The notes under the pieces were generated by a model, which was not told the origin of the DNA, did no database searches, and saw only the letters and a program-made list of their open reading frames with translations. From Spirochaetes bacterium RIFOXYC1_FULL_54_7 (lineage in GTDB: Bacteria > Spirochaetota > Spirochaetia > Treponematales > UBA12059), in NCBI GenBank assembly GCA_001830645.1, contig MIBM01000053.1, forward strand, positions 1 through 8,387: a stretch of DNA of 8,387 nt, given 5' to 3'. This document shows positions 1 through 5,762 of the stretch, piece after piece (within the stretch, counting starts at the first letter, position 1; every line of letters starts with the position of its first letter). Position numbers and translations under genes: made by a program.

Positions 1-227
1 GGTGTGATGCGGGTTTTGGTGGCCAGATGTTCATGGGCATTGATCAAGCCAGGCAGGATTGAACATGCCGGGTAATGTGTAAGTCTGGTTTGTTCCTCGG
101 TTGTAAGCTTGGCAACCTTGCCGATACGCTGGATGGTATCGCCGTCGATCTCGACATAAGCTTGGTCAAGCACCGTACCTCCAGGATCACCAAGCAGTAC
201 CTTTGGCGCGGAAATAATCAACCCCAT
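1..227 (-). CDS. Amidohydrolase family protein, N-terminal 75 codons (runs off left edge)
   Basis: This is the first part of a metal-dependent amidohydrolase; the rest lies beyond position 1. The visible stretch has the usual small N-terminal beta-sandwich of the family (residues about 1-55, with the I-DGDTIQRIG segment) leading into LPGLINAHEHL at residues 58-68. The HxH pair (His65, His67) is the family's first metal-binding motif at the end of strand 1 of the TIM barrel. The ATG at 227 is preceded by a GGGGGA stretch at a suitable distance, which supports this start. The substrate cannot be told from this fragment; relatives act on cyclic amides, guanine and other purines, chlorotriazines or cytosine. 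It lies downstream of, and in the same direction as, a sigma-54 activator and has its own -24/-12 promoter, so it is probably the activator's target. Confidence 0.85.
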   Translation of the reverse strand, partial: MGLIISAPKVLLGDPGGTVLDQAYVEIDGDTIQRIGKVAKLTTEEQTRLTHYPACSILPGLINAHEHLATKTRIT

Positions 228-337
228 GATTTTTCCCCCTATCGGTCAAGAGTATCCAGACCAGCGTTCAGCCTTCTCCAGACCGTGCACTGTAGTAAGG
301 CACACCACAGCATTCTGCGACGATCTATCTTGTGTAC

Positions 338-353
338 TGCTAGAAGCATGCCA
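338..353 (-). promoter_or_regulatory. Sigma-54 (-24/-12) promoter of the amidohydrolase gene
   Basis: Read on the minus strand, the site is TGGCATGCTTCTAGCA. Compared with the consensus TGGCAC-G-N4-TTGCA it differs at only two positions, and it keeps the required GG and GC exactly 10 bases apart. Transcription would start near 327, giving a leader of about 100 bases before the ATG at 227. An AAA+ sigma-54 activator with an intact GAFTGA loop is encoded immediately upstream, which makes a chance match less likely. Confidence 0.75.
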
Positions 354-454
354 AAAAAAAACGCACATTCTGGTATCACTGTGAGGCATAGCAGCCACTC
401 ATGGGCAGAATACCGAGCATAGAGCAGGGTATTGGGTGAAATGGGTGGTTTGTA
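354..454 (-). promoter_or_regulatory. Likely activator-binding (enhancer) region upstream of the sigma-54 promoter
   Basis: This gap between the activator stop codon and the -24 element is where an upstream activating sequence would sit. It contains CATTCTGGTAT at 366-376 and, inverted, CAGAATACC at 406-414, so ATTCTG and GGTAT parts recur in opposite orientation about 40 bases apart. The CATTCTG core also occurs at 311 and 2826. No terminator is seen, so the activator transcript could also read into the amidohydrolase. Assignment as binding sites is inference. Confidence 0.35.
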
Positions 455-2497
455 TTAGCGCGTTTCGCCCGTTTCTGTCAGGGAAATCAACAGTTTCTCA
501 GCCTTTGGGGAAAGGCGTGTTCCAGCGCGACCCTGGCGGACAATCACCAGTCCGGCATTCTCAAGCACCTTCATTCGACAGCGTAGCTCATGTTCGGTAA
601 AATCCTCACCACAGGCATGCAGGATCGCGTACAGGTTTCTCCGGCCAATACCGGCATGGTCGCCCCGGCCGCGTTTCAGTGCCAGCAGGATACGGATCAC
701 CTCATCCGGGTCTCCCAGCCAATCCAAGCCCCCCAACTGTTTGTCGATCTGCTGTTGGGGCAGTATCCATGCTGGCAGGTCCGAAAGCTTGAAGGAACCT
801 GAATACACGTTGATGACATGCTCAAGACAGTTTTCCAGTTCGCGGATATTGCCCGGCCAATTATACTCCAGAAGTATGCGCATCATGTCCTTCGGAATAT
901 CCTTCCTGATACCACGCTTCTCCAGTATATGCGATACCAGGGCCGGTATGTCCTCGGCGCGCTCCGCCAGAGTCGGCAAATGCAGGCAGAGAACATTGAT
1001 ACGGTAGTACAGATCTCTGCGAAACTTACATTCCTGCACCATATCCCAGAGATCCTGGTTGGTTGCCGCGATGATGCGGATATCGACTGGAATCACATCG
1101 GTTCCACCGACACGGATGACTTCCTTTTCCTGGAGTACGCGTAGCAAGCGTGCTTGTACAGTGACAGGTATATCACCGATCTCATCCAGGAAGACCGTAC
1201 CACGATGGGCCAGCTCGAACAGACCTGGCTTGCCGCCTTTTCTGGCCCCGGTGAAGGCACCTTCTTCATAACCGAACAACTCACTCTCGATGAGCGATTC
1301 CGTGACTGCAGCGCAATTGAAGGCCACGAATGGTTTATCCTTCCGGCCCGAAACATTATGGATGGCTTGCGCGAAGAGTTCCTTGCCCGTGCCGCTCTCA
1401 CCAAGGATCAGGATGCTGGGGTCAGCTTTGGCAAACCTGCTGGCCAGTTTTTTGATCTCCATGATCCTGTCATTCACGCCTATGATGTCATCGAAAGTAT
1501 AACGGGCTACATAGCCCTTCCGGCGCACGGTCTGCCTGAATTTCAACTCCAGGCGCTGGATCTCGGTACATTCCTTGAAAGTAACGACCCCACCAATACG
1601 TTCTTCGAAGGCAGATAACCATGACAGACTGACAACATAGAGATTTCCATCAAAGGTGATGAGTTCGTCACGTATTTCAACCAGGCCCTTGAGAGCCTCA
1701 AGGCCTTTCTGGTTGAAAAACTCCCCAACATCACGGCCAATCACCTCCCAACCATGGATATTAAAAAGGACCGCAGCCCACTTGTTGAAGAAGATGATGC
1801 GATTCTCGGCATTGTACGCCACAATACCTTCGTCAATTAGATCGACCAGGTACTCCAGATGATGCTTGGTCTCGACTATGTTGTTGAGCATTGAGAGCAG
1901 GCCTGGACTGCGGGGAATGATCTCACCCATGTGGTTGATGATGACCTGTACAGTGTCCTTGTTAATCCTGCCAAGCTTGCCCAGCACATCATACAAGGCA
2001 TAGGAATCCAGGACCCGCTCACCGATGTTGACAACCTGGGTGATCGAGGCAGGTACAAGCCCATTCTCGTTCAAGGTTACGGCAATCCTGATATTTTCAT
2101 CAAAAGGTTTGTCCGGAGCATATGACACCAATTCCAGATGGCGGGCACCTAGTTCGTATAGCATGGCCACCGTCATGACTGACTCGTCATAATCGCTGGC
2201 CACAACCAGAATCCTGCTACGGGCCGGAATATTGATGATCTTTTCCCAGGCCTCCCGGCTCAGGGTGGACCGGACAACATAGATGTCGGTTCCCGGAGCA
2301 AGATATTTGACAAATTCACCTGTCACCTGGTATGAATTTGATATAACCAAATCCGCAACGATGAATGAGTCAAGCCCCTTCTCGAGCGAGTAGCAGTCCA
2401 CATCAAATATGTTGCCAAAAAGTCGTTCCAGCTGTTTTTTTAGGCGCTGACCTGATCCCTCTGTCCGACTCAGCACTACAATTCTGCTTTGGGTCAT
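455..2497 (-). CDS. Sigma-54-dependent transcriptional activator (sensor-PAS-AAA+-winged helix), 680 aa
   Basis: This is an enhancer-binding protein that uses ATP to open sigma-54 RNA polymerase promoters. Residues about 1-210 form an N-terminal sensor region resembling PrpR-type ligand-binding domains. Residues about 213-310 are a PAS domain. The AAA+ domain (about 335-560) has Walker A GESGTGKE (366-373), the sigma-54-contacting GAFTGA loop (413-418), Walker B VFLDEIGD (435-442), sensor I AATN (477-480), the arginine-finger segment FRRDLYYR (492-499) and sensor II WPGNIREL (547-554). All look intact. The last 85 residues do not resemble a Fis-type helix-turn-helix and look like a winged helix (MKVLENAGLV then a basic wing). 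The frame continues upstream to an ATG at 2560, but the ATG at 2497 has a strong GAGGAG site 7-8 bases before it and begins with the natural MTQSRIVVLSRT strand, so I chose it. It probably controls the amidohydrolase downstream; the effector is unknown. Confidence 0.93.
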   Translation of the reverse strand: MTQSRIVVLSRTEGSGQRLKKQLERLFGNIFDVDCYSLEKGLDSFIVADLVISNSYQVTGEFVKYLAPGTDIYVVRSTLSREAWEKIINIPARSRILVVASDYDESVMTVAMLYELGARHLELVSYAPDKPFDENIRIAVTLNENGLVPASITQVVNIGERVLDSYALYDVLGKLGRINKDTVQVIINHMGEIIPRSPGLLSMLNNIVETKHHLEYLVDLIDEGIVAYNAENRIIFFNKWAAVLFNIHGWEVIGRDVGEFFNQKGLEALKGLVEIRDELITFDGNLYVVSLSWLSAFEERIGGVVTFKECTEIQRLELKFRQTVRRKGYVARYTFDDIIGVNDRIMEIKKLASRFAKADPSILILGESGTGKELFAQAIHNVSGRKDKPFVAFNCAAVTESLIESELFGYEEGAFTGARKGGKPGLFELAHRGTVFLDEIGDIPVTVQARLLRVLQEKEVIRVGGTDVIPVDIRIIAATNQDLWDMVQECKFRRDLYYRINVLCLHLPTLAERAEDIPALVSHILEKRGIRKDIPKDMMRILLEYNWPGNIRELENCLEHVINVYSGSFKLSDLPAWILPQQQIDKQLGGLDWLGDPDEVIRILLALKRGRGDHAGIGRRNLYAILHACGEDFTEHELRCRMKVLENAGLVIVRQGRAGTRLSPKAEKLLISLTETGETR

Positions 2498-2627
2498 TCC
2501 GCGACTCCTCGATACCCCGCTCCATACCCGACATGTTGGCCGCACAAACTGGCCGTACATGGTGTTTGCCTTGAATACGCCCTAGAGGTCGCATCCAATG
2601 AAAAGGCACCCGGTTGTGCGCTGTCAC

Positions 2628-2656
2628 ATTATCACATTAATTGATGGGAAAGTCAT
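2628..2656 (-). promoter_or_regulatory. Candidate sigma-70-type promoter of the activator gene
   Basis: On the minus strand, ATGACT (2656-2651) and GATAAT (2633-2628) are separated by 17 bases, which predicts a start near 2621, about 125 bases before the chosen ATG at 2497. The -10 overlaps a tandem AATGTGAT/AATGTGAC repeat that could be a binding site. A weaker alternative is TTGACA at 2799-2794 with TACCCT at 2776-2771. Both are motif matches only. Confidence 0.4.
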
Positions 2657-2864
2657 TTTTGGCAGATGCAGATTTTTTGTAAGAAATTGTGGTTTTCCCT
2701 GCGATCCAACACAATTTGGCAACCAAATTCCCGACCCTGGTCCGATTCCCGGTGGATTCGGCAGGATTTGAGGGTAAATTCCCTGATTTGTTTTGTCAAG
2801 CGCCGCAAATTTACTCGTTCTTTCACATTCTGCAACGATCTGTGGGCAAAGTTACACTAGAGAA
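2641..2864. other. Intergenic region without a convincing gene
   Basis: Short open frames on both strands here have no recognisable protein features. The region carries the activator's probable promoter at its left edge, a perfect 7-bp inverted repeat (AATTTGG-CAA-CCAAATT, 2713-2729), a GGGTAAATTCCC near-palindrome at 2772-2783, and CATTCTGCAACGATCT at 2826-2841, which matches 311-326 at 15 of 16 bases. It ends where hsdR-like coding sequence begins abruptly. Confidence 0.5.
2713..2729. repeat. Perfect inverted repeat, 7-bp arms with 3-base centre
   Basis: AATTTGG and CCAAATT are exact reverse complements around CAA. It lies upstream of the activator gene and of the hsdR remnant, and could be an operator or a small hairpin. 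It is not followed by a T-run on the plus strand, so it is not a terminator in that direction. Confidence 0.5.
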
Positions 2865-3415
2865 CCGTACCATACCCTGGCTGACCGTATGAGAAAGCCA
2901 GAAGACGAACTGAAACTGGTAATCGTCTGTGACATGTGGCTCACCGGCTTTGATGTACACTCCCTGCACACCCTCTACATAGACAAGCCCATGAAGGGCC
3001 ACAACCTGATGCAGGCCATAACCTCTCCGAAGATTTCCTCCTGGAAGTGAAGAACATGGAACACAAAAACCTTGCCCTGGAGGTCTTGAGGAAGCTGCTC
3101 AATGACGAGATCAAAGGCCGGACCAAAAAGAACCTGGTCCAGAGCAGGACCCTTATGGAAATGCTGGAAAGCTCCATCCAGAGATACCATAGCAGGACCA
3201 GCTCCGGGAGCTGGCCGTAGTCCTCTACGAGAAAGTAAAGGAAAACGCCTCCATAGACTGGATCATAAAGGAAAGCGTAAAGGCCAAACTCAAGGTCATC
3301 GTAAAGCGCATCCTGCGACAGTACGGCTTACCCCCCGGACATGCAGATGCTGGCCACCGAGACGGTGCTCAAGCAGGCGGAATTGATTGCGGAGGAGTTG
3401 ACCCAGGGGGTATAA
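2865..3415 (+). pseudogene. hsdR: Decayed type I restriction enzyme R subunit (hsdR), C-terminal pieces only
   Basis: HsdR is the ATP-dependent translocase and nuclease subunit of type I restriction systems, usually about 1000 residues; here only three blocks remain. Block 1 (about 2866-3030) encodes the helicase motif region with [20 protein letters not shown] and GHNLMQAI, and stops before the expected ARVNR motif. Block 2 (about 3030-3180), in another frame, encodes [21 protein letters not shown] and KKNLVQSRTLMEMLESSIQRY from the helical C-terminal part. Block 3 (about 3195-3415), again in a different frame, starts at QLRELAVVLYEKVKENASIDW and ends ELIAEELTQGV at a TAA (3413-3415), with a one-base shift in the six-C run near 3331-3336. 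The N-terminal nuclease domain and first helicase domain are missing. No hsdM or hsdS is in the window. It cannot make a working enzyme. Confidence 0.88.
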
Positions 3416-3471
3416 TGAACCTGTTGGTTCTTGCAGAAATGGAGGCAACACTATCACCTCAATGCATCGCC

Positions 3472-3858
3472 CTACCAGATACGCTCGATACCGTATGCAT
3501 CCCATTGGGAGTCGGAACCAAGAACCGGCCACCCTTGCACAAAGGCTTGAGAAATCAATATACGATCGAAGGGATCGCCGTGATGCATAGCTAGCCCTTG
3601 AGTATGCAGAATGGCATCCAAGCTGATCGGCAAGAGGATGAATCCGCTATCCCGGATATATTCTTCCACCCATCGATTCAAATCCATGGGGAGCTTCAGC
3701 TTTCCGAGCCTCATTTTGATCGCCATTTCCCATATCGATGCATGGCTCGCGTATAATATGTTATTCTGGTTGGAAAATATGGTAAAAGCTTTCGGTCCGA
3801 TCCGATCGGGTTGAGCATCCCACCAGATCAGCGCTTGGGTATCGACAAGATACTCCAT
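3472..3858 (-). CDS. vapC: PIN-domain toxin, VapC family (module 1), 128 aa
   Basis: This is a VapC-type ribonuclease toxin of a type II toxin-antitoxin system. The PIN fold is recognisable from MEYLVDTQALIWW at the start, SIWEMAIKMRLGK (41-53), LAMHHGDPFDRILISQA (89-105) and VLGSDSQWDAYGI near the end. The acidic metal-binding set is present: Asp6, Glu44, Asp95/Asp98 and Asp116. The WEMAIK and HHGDPFDR patterns place it in the subgroup commonly paired with Phd/YefM-type antitoxins, which is what lies upstream. Its ATG overlaps the antitoxin stop by one base (TAATG), so translation is coupled. Length is normal for the family and no damage is visible. No terminator is seen in the 56 bases between its stop codon and the hsdR remnant, which is convergent with it. 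Confidence 0.92.
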   Translation of the reverse strand: MEYLVDTQALIWWDAQPDRIGPKAFTIFSNQNNILYASHASIWEMAIKMRLGKLKLPMDLNRWVEEYIRDSGFILLPISLDAILHTQGLAMHHGDPFDRILISQAFVQGWPVLGSDSQWDAYGIERIW

Positions 3859-4076
3859 TATTGATATTCCGCGAAATCCGGAACCAGGTCATTGAAATCG
3901 TCGGCCATGGATATTTTATCCCTGTTGCGGCCGGGAATTCGGACACCTTTCTGGGGTGCCCGCTGCAGCACCACCATTGGACGGGATCCTTTCGCAATGA
4001 TCACTTCCTCGCCCTCCATCACTTGACGGATTAAGCGGGATAGATGGGTTTTAGCCTCATGGATAGTTACGACCAT
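3858..4076 (-). CDS. Phd/YefM-family antitoxin of module 1, 72 aa
   Basis: This is the antitoxin of the VapC encoded next to it. The N-terminal MVVTIHEAKTHLSRLIRQV and GEEVIIAKGSRPMVVL (residues about 1-38) are typical of the Phd/YefM fold that binds operator DNA; the polar tail, ending MADDFNDLVPDFAEYQ, would wrap and block the toxin. The frame is open upstream to a TTG at 4094, but the ATG at 4076 begins exactly at the family's conserved start, so I use it. There is no recognisable ribosome binding site before it, and the likely promoter places the transcript start within one or two bases of the ATG, so the message may be leaderless. The pair is expected to repress its own promoter through the inverted repeat at 4085-4109. 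Confidence 0.9.
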   Translation of the reverse strand: MVVTIHEAKTHLSRLIRQVMEGEEVIIAKGSRPMVVLQRAPQKGVRIPGRNRDKISMADDFNDLVPDFAEYQ

Positions 4077-4083
4077 AGAGATG

Positions 4084-4112
4084 AACTTAGTCAAGTCTAA
4101 TGACTAAGTCAA
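4084..4112 (-). promoter_or_regulatory. Promoter with overlapping operator of the Phd/VapC module
   Basis: ACTTAGTCA (4085-4093) and TGACTAAGT (4101-4109) are perfect 9-bp inverted arms with a 7-base centre, 9 bases upstream of the antitoxin ATG. On the minus strand the arms overlap a TTGACT -35 (4112-4107) and a poor TAAGTT -10 (4089-4084) at 17-base spacing. Phd-type antitoxins bind such palindromes over their own promoter, so self-repression is likely. The palindrome is clear; the promoter boxes are less certain. Confidence 0.7.
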
Positions 4113-4209
4113 GACCTCCAGCCTTAATATGATGAGACTGATGGGCAGACCCTGGTTTATTTTTGGTAGGTTCTCCTTGGAGTGCTTGAAAAAATCAAAG
4201 TAAACGTCT
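4113..4209. other. Divergent spacer between the two toxin-antitoxin modules
   Basis: This AT-rich spacer separates two divergently transcribed modules. I see no gene or RNA in it; the promoters of both modules lie at its edges. Confidence 0.5.
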
Positions 4210-4249
4210 TTGACATTGCATACATTTAGCTGTATATTATATGCAGGAG
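4210..4249 (+). promoter_or_regulatory. Promoter, operator and ribosome binding site of the RHH/VapC module
   Basis: TTGACA (4210-4215) and TATATT (4233-4238) are 17 bases apart, close to the sigma-70 consensus. Inside and around them are nested inverted repeats: TGCATA (4217-4222) with TATGCA (4240-4245), and ATACA (4220-4224) with TGTAT (4231-4235). A ribbon-helix-helix antitoxin would plausibly bind these. AGGAG at 4245-4249 is the ribosome site, so the leader is very short, about a dozen bases. Confidence 0.7.
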
Positions 4250-4256
4250 TTGAGGT

Positions 4257-4502
4257 ATGCCATTACTACAGGTTCGTGAATGCCCTGAAGATATCTACCG
4301 GAAAATTACTCTTCTAGCCAGAAAACAGAATCGTACCATAGCCCAACAAGTACTTGTTGTACTGGAAAAAGGCTTAGGGCAGGAACAATCCAATAGTGAA
4401 CGACGTAACCAAGTTCTGGAAAGAATAGGAAACAGGCATATTTCCAATGACACCAAATTGATTGATGAAGTAGCACTCATTCGGGAGGACCGTGATAGAT
4501 GA
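4257..4502 (+). CDS. Ribbon-helix-helix antitoxin (FitA/VapB type) of module 2, 81 aa
   Basis: This is the antitoxin of the second PIN toxin. Residues about 3-40 (MPLLQVRECPEDIYRKITL, then a second helix ending QQVLVVLEKGL) match a short beta strand followed by two helices, the ribbon-helix-helix DNA-binding fold that dimerises on operators. The charged, glutamate- and arginine-rich C-terminus (DEVALIREDRDR) is the usual toxin-neutralising tail. It starts at an ATG 7 bases after AGGAG. Its stop codon overlaps the toxin start by four bases (ATGA), which keeps synthesis of the two proteins in step. It belongs to a different antitoxin fold from the Phd protein of the neighbouring module, so the two modules are not duplicates. 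Confidence 0.87.
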   Translation: MPLLQVRECPEDIYRKITLLARKQNRTIAQQVLVVLEKGLGQEQSNSERRNQVLERIGNRHISNDTKLIDEVALIREDRDR

Positions 4503-4897
4503 TAGCGGTACTCGATGTCAGCGGCGTCATCCAGATTCTTCTTCAGAAGGACAAGGCTTCCTTGTTTGATGCTAAAATCAAGGAAGCCTCTTGGGTTATC
4601 GCCCCGGATCTATATGTTTCCGAATTATCGAATGTGCTATGGAAGTATCATAAGGCAAATCTGATATCCCGTGAAGATTGCATCCAGTTGGTCGAAGACG
4701 GGTTAAACCTGATAGATGACTTCATCGATGCGAAAGAACTATGGAAAGAATCCCTTGGTGAAGGGATAAAAAACAATCATTCAATTTACGATCTGTATTA
4801 TGCTGTGGCAGCTCGAAGAAATGATGCAATGCTGATAACCAATGATGGCCCCCTTGCTGATATCTGCAAGGAACTGAATATTGCAGTTTGTTATTGA
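4499..4897 (+). CDS. vapC: PIN-domain toxin, VapC family (module 2), 132 aa
   Basis: This is a predicted metal-dependent ribonuclease toxin. The PIN active-site acids are visible: Asp6 in MIAVLDVSGV, Glu42 in YVSELSNVLWK, Asp98 in NHSIYDLYYAVAARR and Asp116 in LITNDGPLA. The order and spacing match free-standing VapC proteins of about 130 residues, and the frame is intact. It shares little sequence with the VapC of module 1 beyond these motifs. Its start overlaps the antitoxin stop. A further gene starts 24 bases downstream on the same strand with its own ribosome site, so the operon may have three genes. Confidence 0.92.
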   Translation: MIAVLDVSGVIQILLQKDKASLFDAKIKEASWVIAPDLYVSELSNVLWKYHKANLISREDCIQLVEDGLNLIDDFIDAKELWKESLGEGIKNNHSIYDLYYAVAARRNDAMLITNDGPLADICKELNIAVCY

Positions 4898-4921
4898 AGA
4901 AATTCCAGAATAGGGAAGTAG

Positions 4922-5284
4922 ATGGCGAGCAAGTCTGCCTGGATCAATCAAGCACTTGCTGAGAAGAATATGGTTCGGTATGTTAATCAACATATGAACT
5001 TTCCATGGGATATTACTGGTAAATGGATCGGTGAAAATATCCTTCATGATCCAATGACAGATACTCAGAAGAAATCACTATCAAAATTCATGGTTAGGCC
5101 AATCCTCAAGGAAACGTTCATTGAACTACGTTATGACTGGGAATATGAAGGTGAGAAACAAGAGGGAATAATAACAATTGGATACCGGAAAAACAAGGAT
5201 GAATGTTTCGCTACCTGGATAGATACCTGGCATATGAGTTCGGATTTCATGCTTCTGAAGGGAACCTGTAAGGACAATGAATAG
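4922..5284 (+). CDS. DUF1579-like protein, probably C-terminally truncated, 120 aa
   Basis: I recognise a lipocalin-like pattern similar to DUF1579 proteins: DITGKWIGEN early on, then FIELRYDWEYEGEKQEGI, then ATWIDTWHMSSDFMLLKG. The function of this family is not established. Relatives as I remember them run roughly 150 residues and continue into a final GxY...DWGWR-type strand. Here the protein stops right after the WHMSS...MLLKG strand, and base composition changes sharply about 15 bases later, so the gene is probably cut at its 3' end. The ATG at 4922 follows AGGGA at a good distance. It lies 24 bases after the module 2 toxin and could be co-transcribed; a role with the toxin is not implied. 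There is no signal peptide or membrane segment. Confidence 0.6.
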   Translation: MASKSAWINQALAEKNMVRYVNQHMNFPWDITGKWIGENILHDPMTDTQKKSLSKFMVRPILKETFIELRYDWEYEGEKQEGIITIGYRKNKDECFATWIDTWHMSSDFMLLKGTCKDNE

Positions 5285-5393
5285 AAAGCATTGAATAACC
5301 ATGCGTGCCGCGGAATCCGGCGGGCTACTGATCGTTGCAAGTCAGGGCTCCGCGGACCGCACGAGGTAACTGACCCAGAGAAGGAGGTTTTCA
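5285..5393 (+). other. Composition junction with GC-rich inverted repeats and a strong ribosome site
   Basis: AT-rich sequence ends near 5299 and GC-rich sequence begins. The segment holds a 22-codon open frame from ATG 5301 to TAA 5367-5369 (MRAAESGGLLIVASQGSADR and two more residues), which lacks a ribosome site and may be the tail of a lost gene. CCGCGGA-type sequence at 5308-5314 pairs with TCCGCGG at 5349-5355, extended by CGTGC/GCACG, and GTCAG (5341-5345) pairs with CTGAC (5370-5374). AAGGAGG at 5381-5387 is a near-perfect ribosome site for the gene at 5394. A leader RNA structure is possible but unproven. Confidence 0.4.
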
Positions 5394-5735
5394 ATGTCCT
5401 TATCCGAAGTCCTGGCTCTGCTCGACTGCGGTTATGGGCTGCTCTATGAGGTATCGAAGTTCTCCGGCAAGAAGGCGCCCCCCGAAGAGTTCTTCCTTGC
5501 CCATGTCAAGCGCATCTCCGACACGATAGGGACGGAGCCGGAAAGGGTCCGCCTGTCCATGGGGTCGGTGCTGATGGGAATCGGAAAGCGCAGCCCTGTG
5601 TTGAACTCGGCGGCTCTGAAGGTTGCACGGGCTGTGGGACCGATAGAGTTCACCTCCGCCAGTGGCGAGTGCGAGCCCTTCGACGTTGCAAAGCACCTGA
5701 CCACCGACTGGCTGAAGGAGAAGCTGGGGGTGTAG
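5394..5735 (+). CDS. Conserved-looking hypothetical protein, 113 aa
   Basis: I do not recognise this protein. It is very probably real: the ATG follows AAGGAGG by 6 bases, and codon use is GC-rich and regular throughout. It looks soluble and compact, beginning MSLSEVLALLDCGYGLLYEV, with a central VRLSMGSVLMGIGKRSPVLN segment and an end reading EPFDVAKHLTTDWLKEKLGV. No signal peptide, membrane helix or known catalytic motif is visible. Its higher GC differs from the toxin-antitoxin genes before it and the reductase remnant after it, so it appears to have arrived separately or to be a surviving piece of an older locus. The hsdR tail fragment begins 28 bases after its stop codon. Confidence 0.75.
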   Translation: MSLSEVLALLDCGYGLLYEVSKFSGKKAPPEEFFLAHVKRISDTIGTEPERVRLSMGSVLMGIGKRSPVLNSAALKVARAVGPIEFTSASGECEPFDVAKHLTTDWLKEKLGV

Positions 5736-5762
5736 GTGAGGCAGGAATGACCACATCCGGGG

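Noticed and set aside
75..422. Plus-strand open frame of 115 codons at the left end
   Set aside because: It runs opposite the amidohydrolase start and its sigma-54 promoter, lacks a ribosome site and reads as a basic, low-quality protein.
1154..1618. Plus-strand open frame of 154 codons opposite the activator gene
   Set aside because: It is antisense to the conserved AAA+ domain, whose motifs are unambiguous on the minus strand; the plus-strand product has no recognisable features.
2666..2892. Small plus-strand open frames between the activator promoter and the hsdR remnant
   Set aside because: Neither start has a good ribosome site, the products look random, and hsdR similarity begins only near 2865.
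5301..5369. 22-codon open frame as an independent small gene
   Set aside because: No ribosome binding site precedes its ATG; it is kept only as a possible leader peptide or gene remnant.
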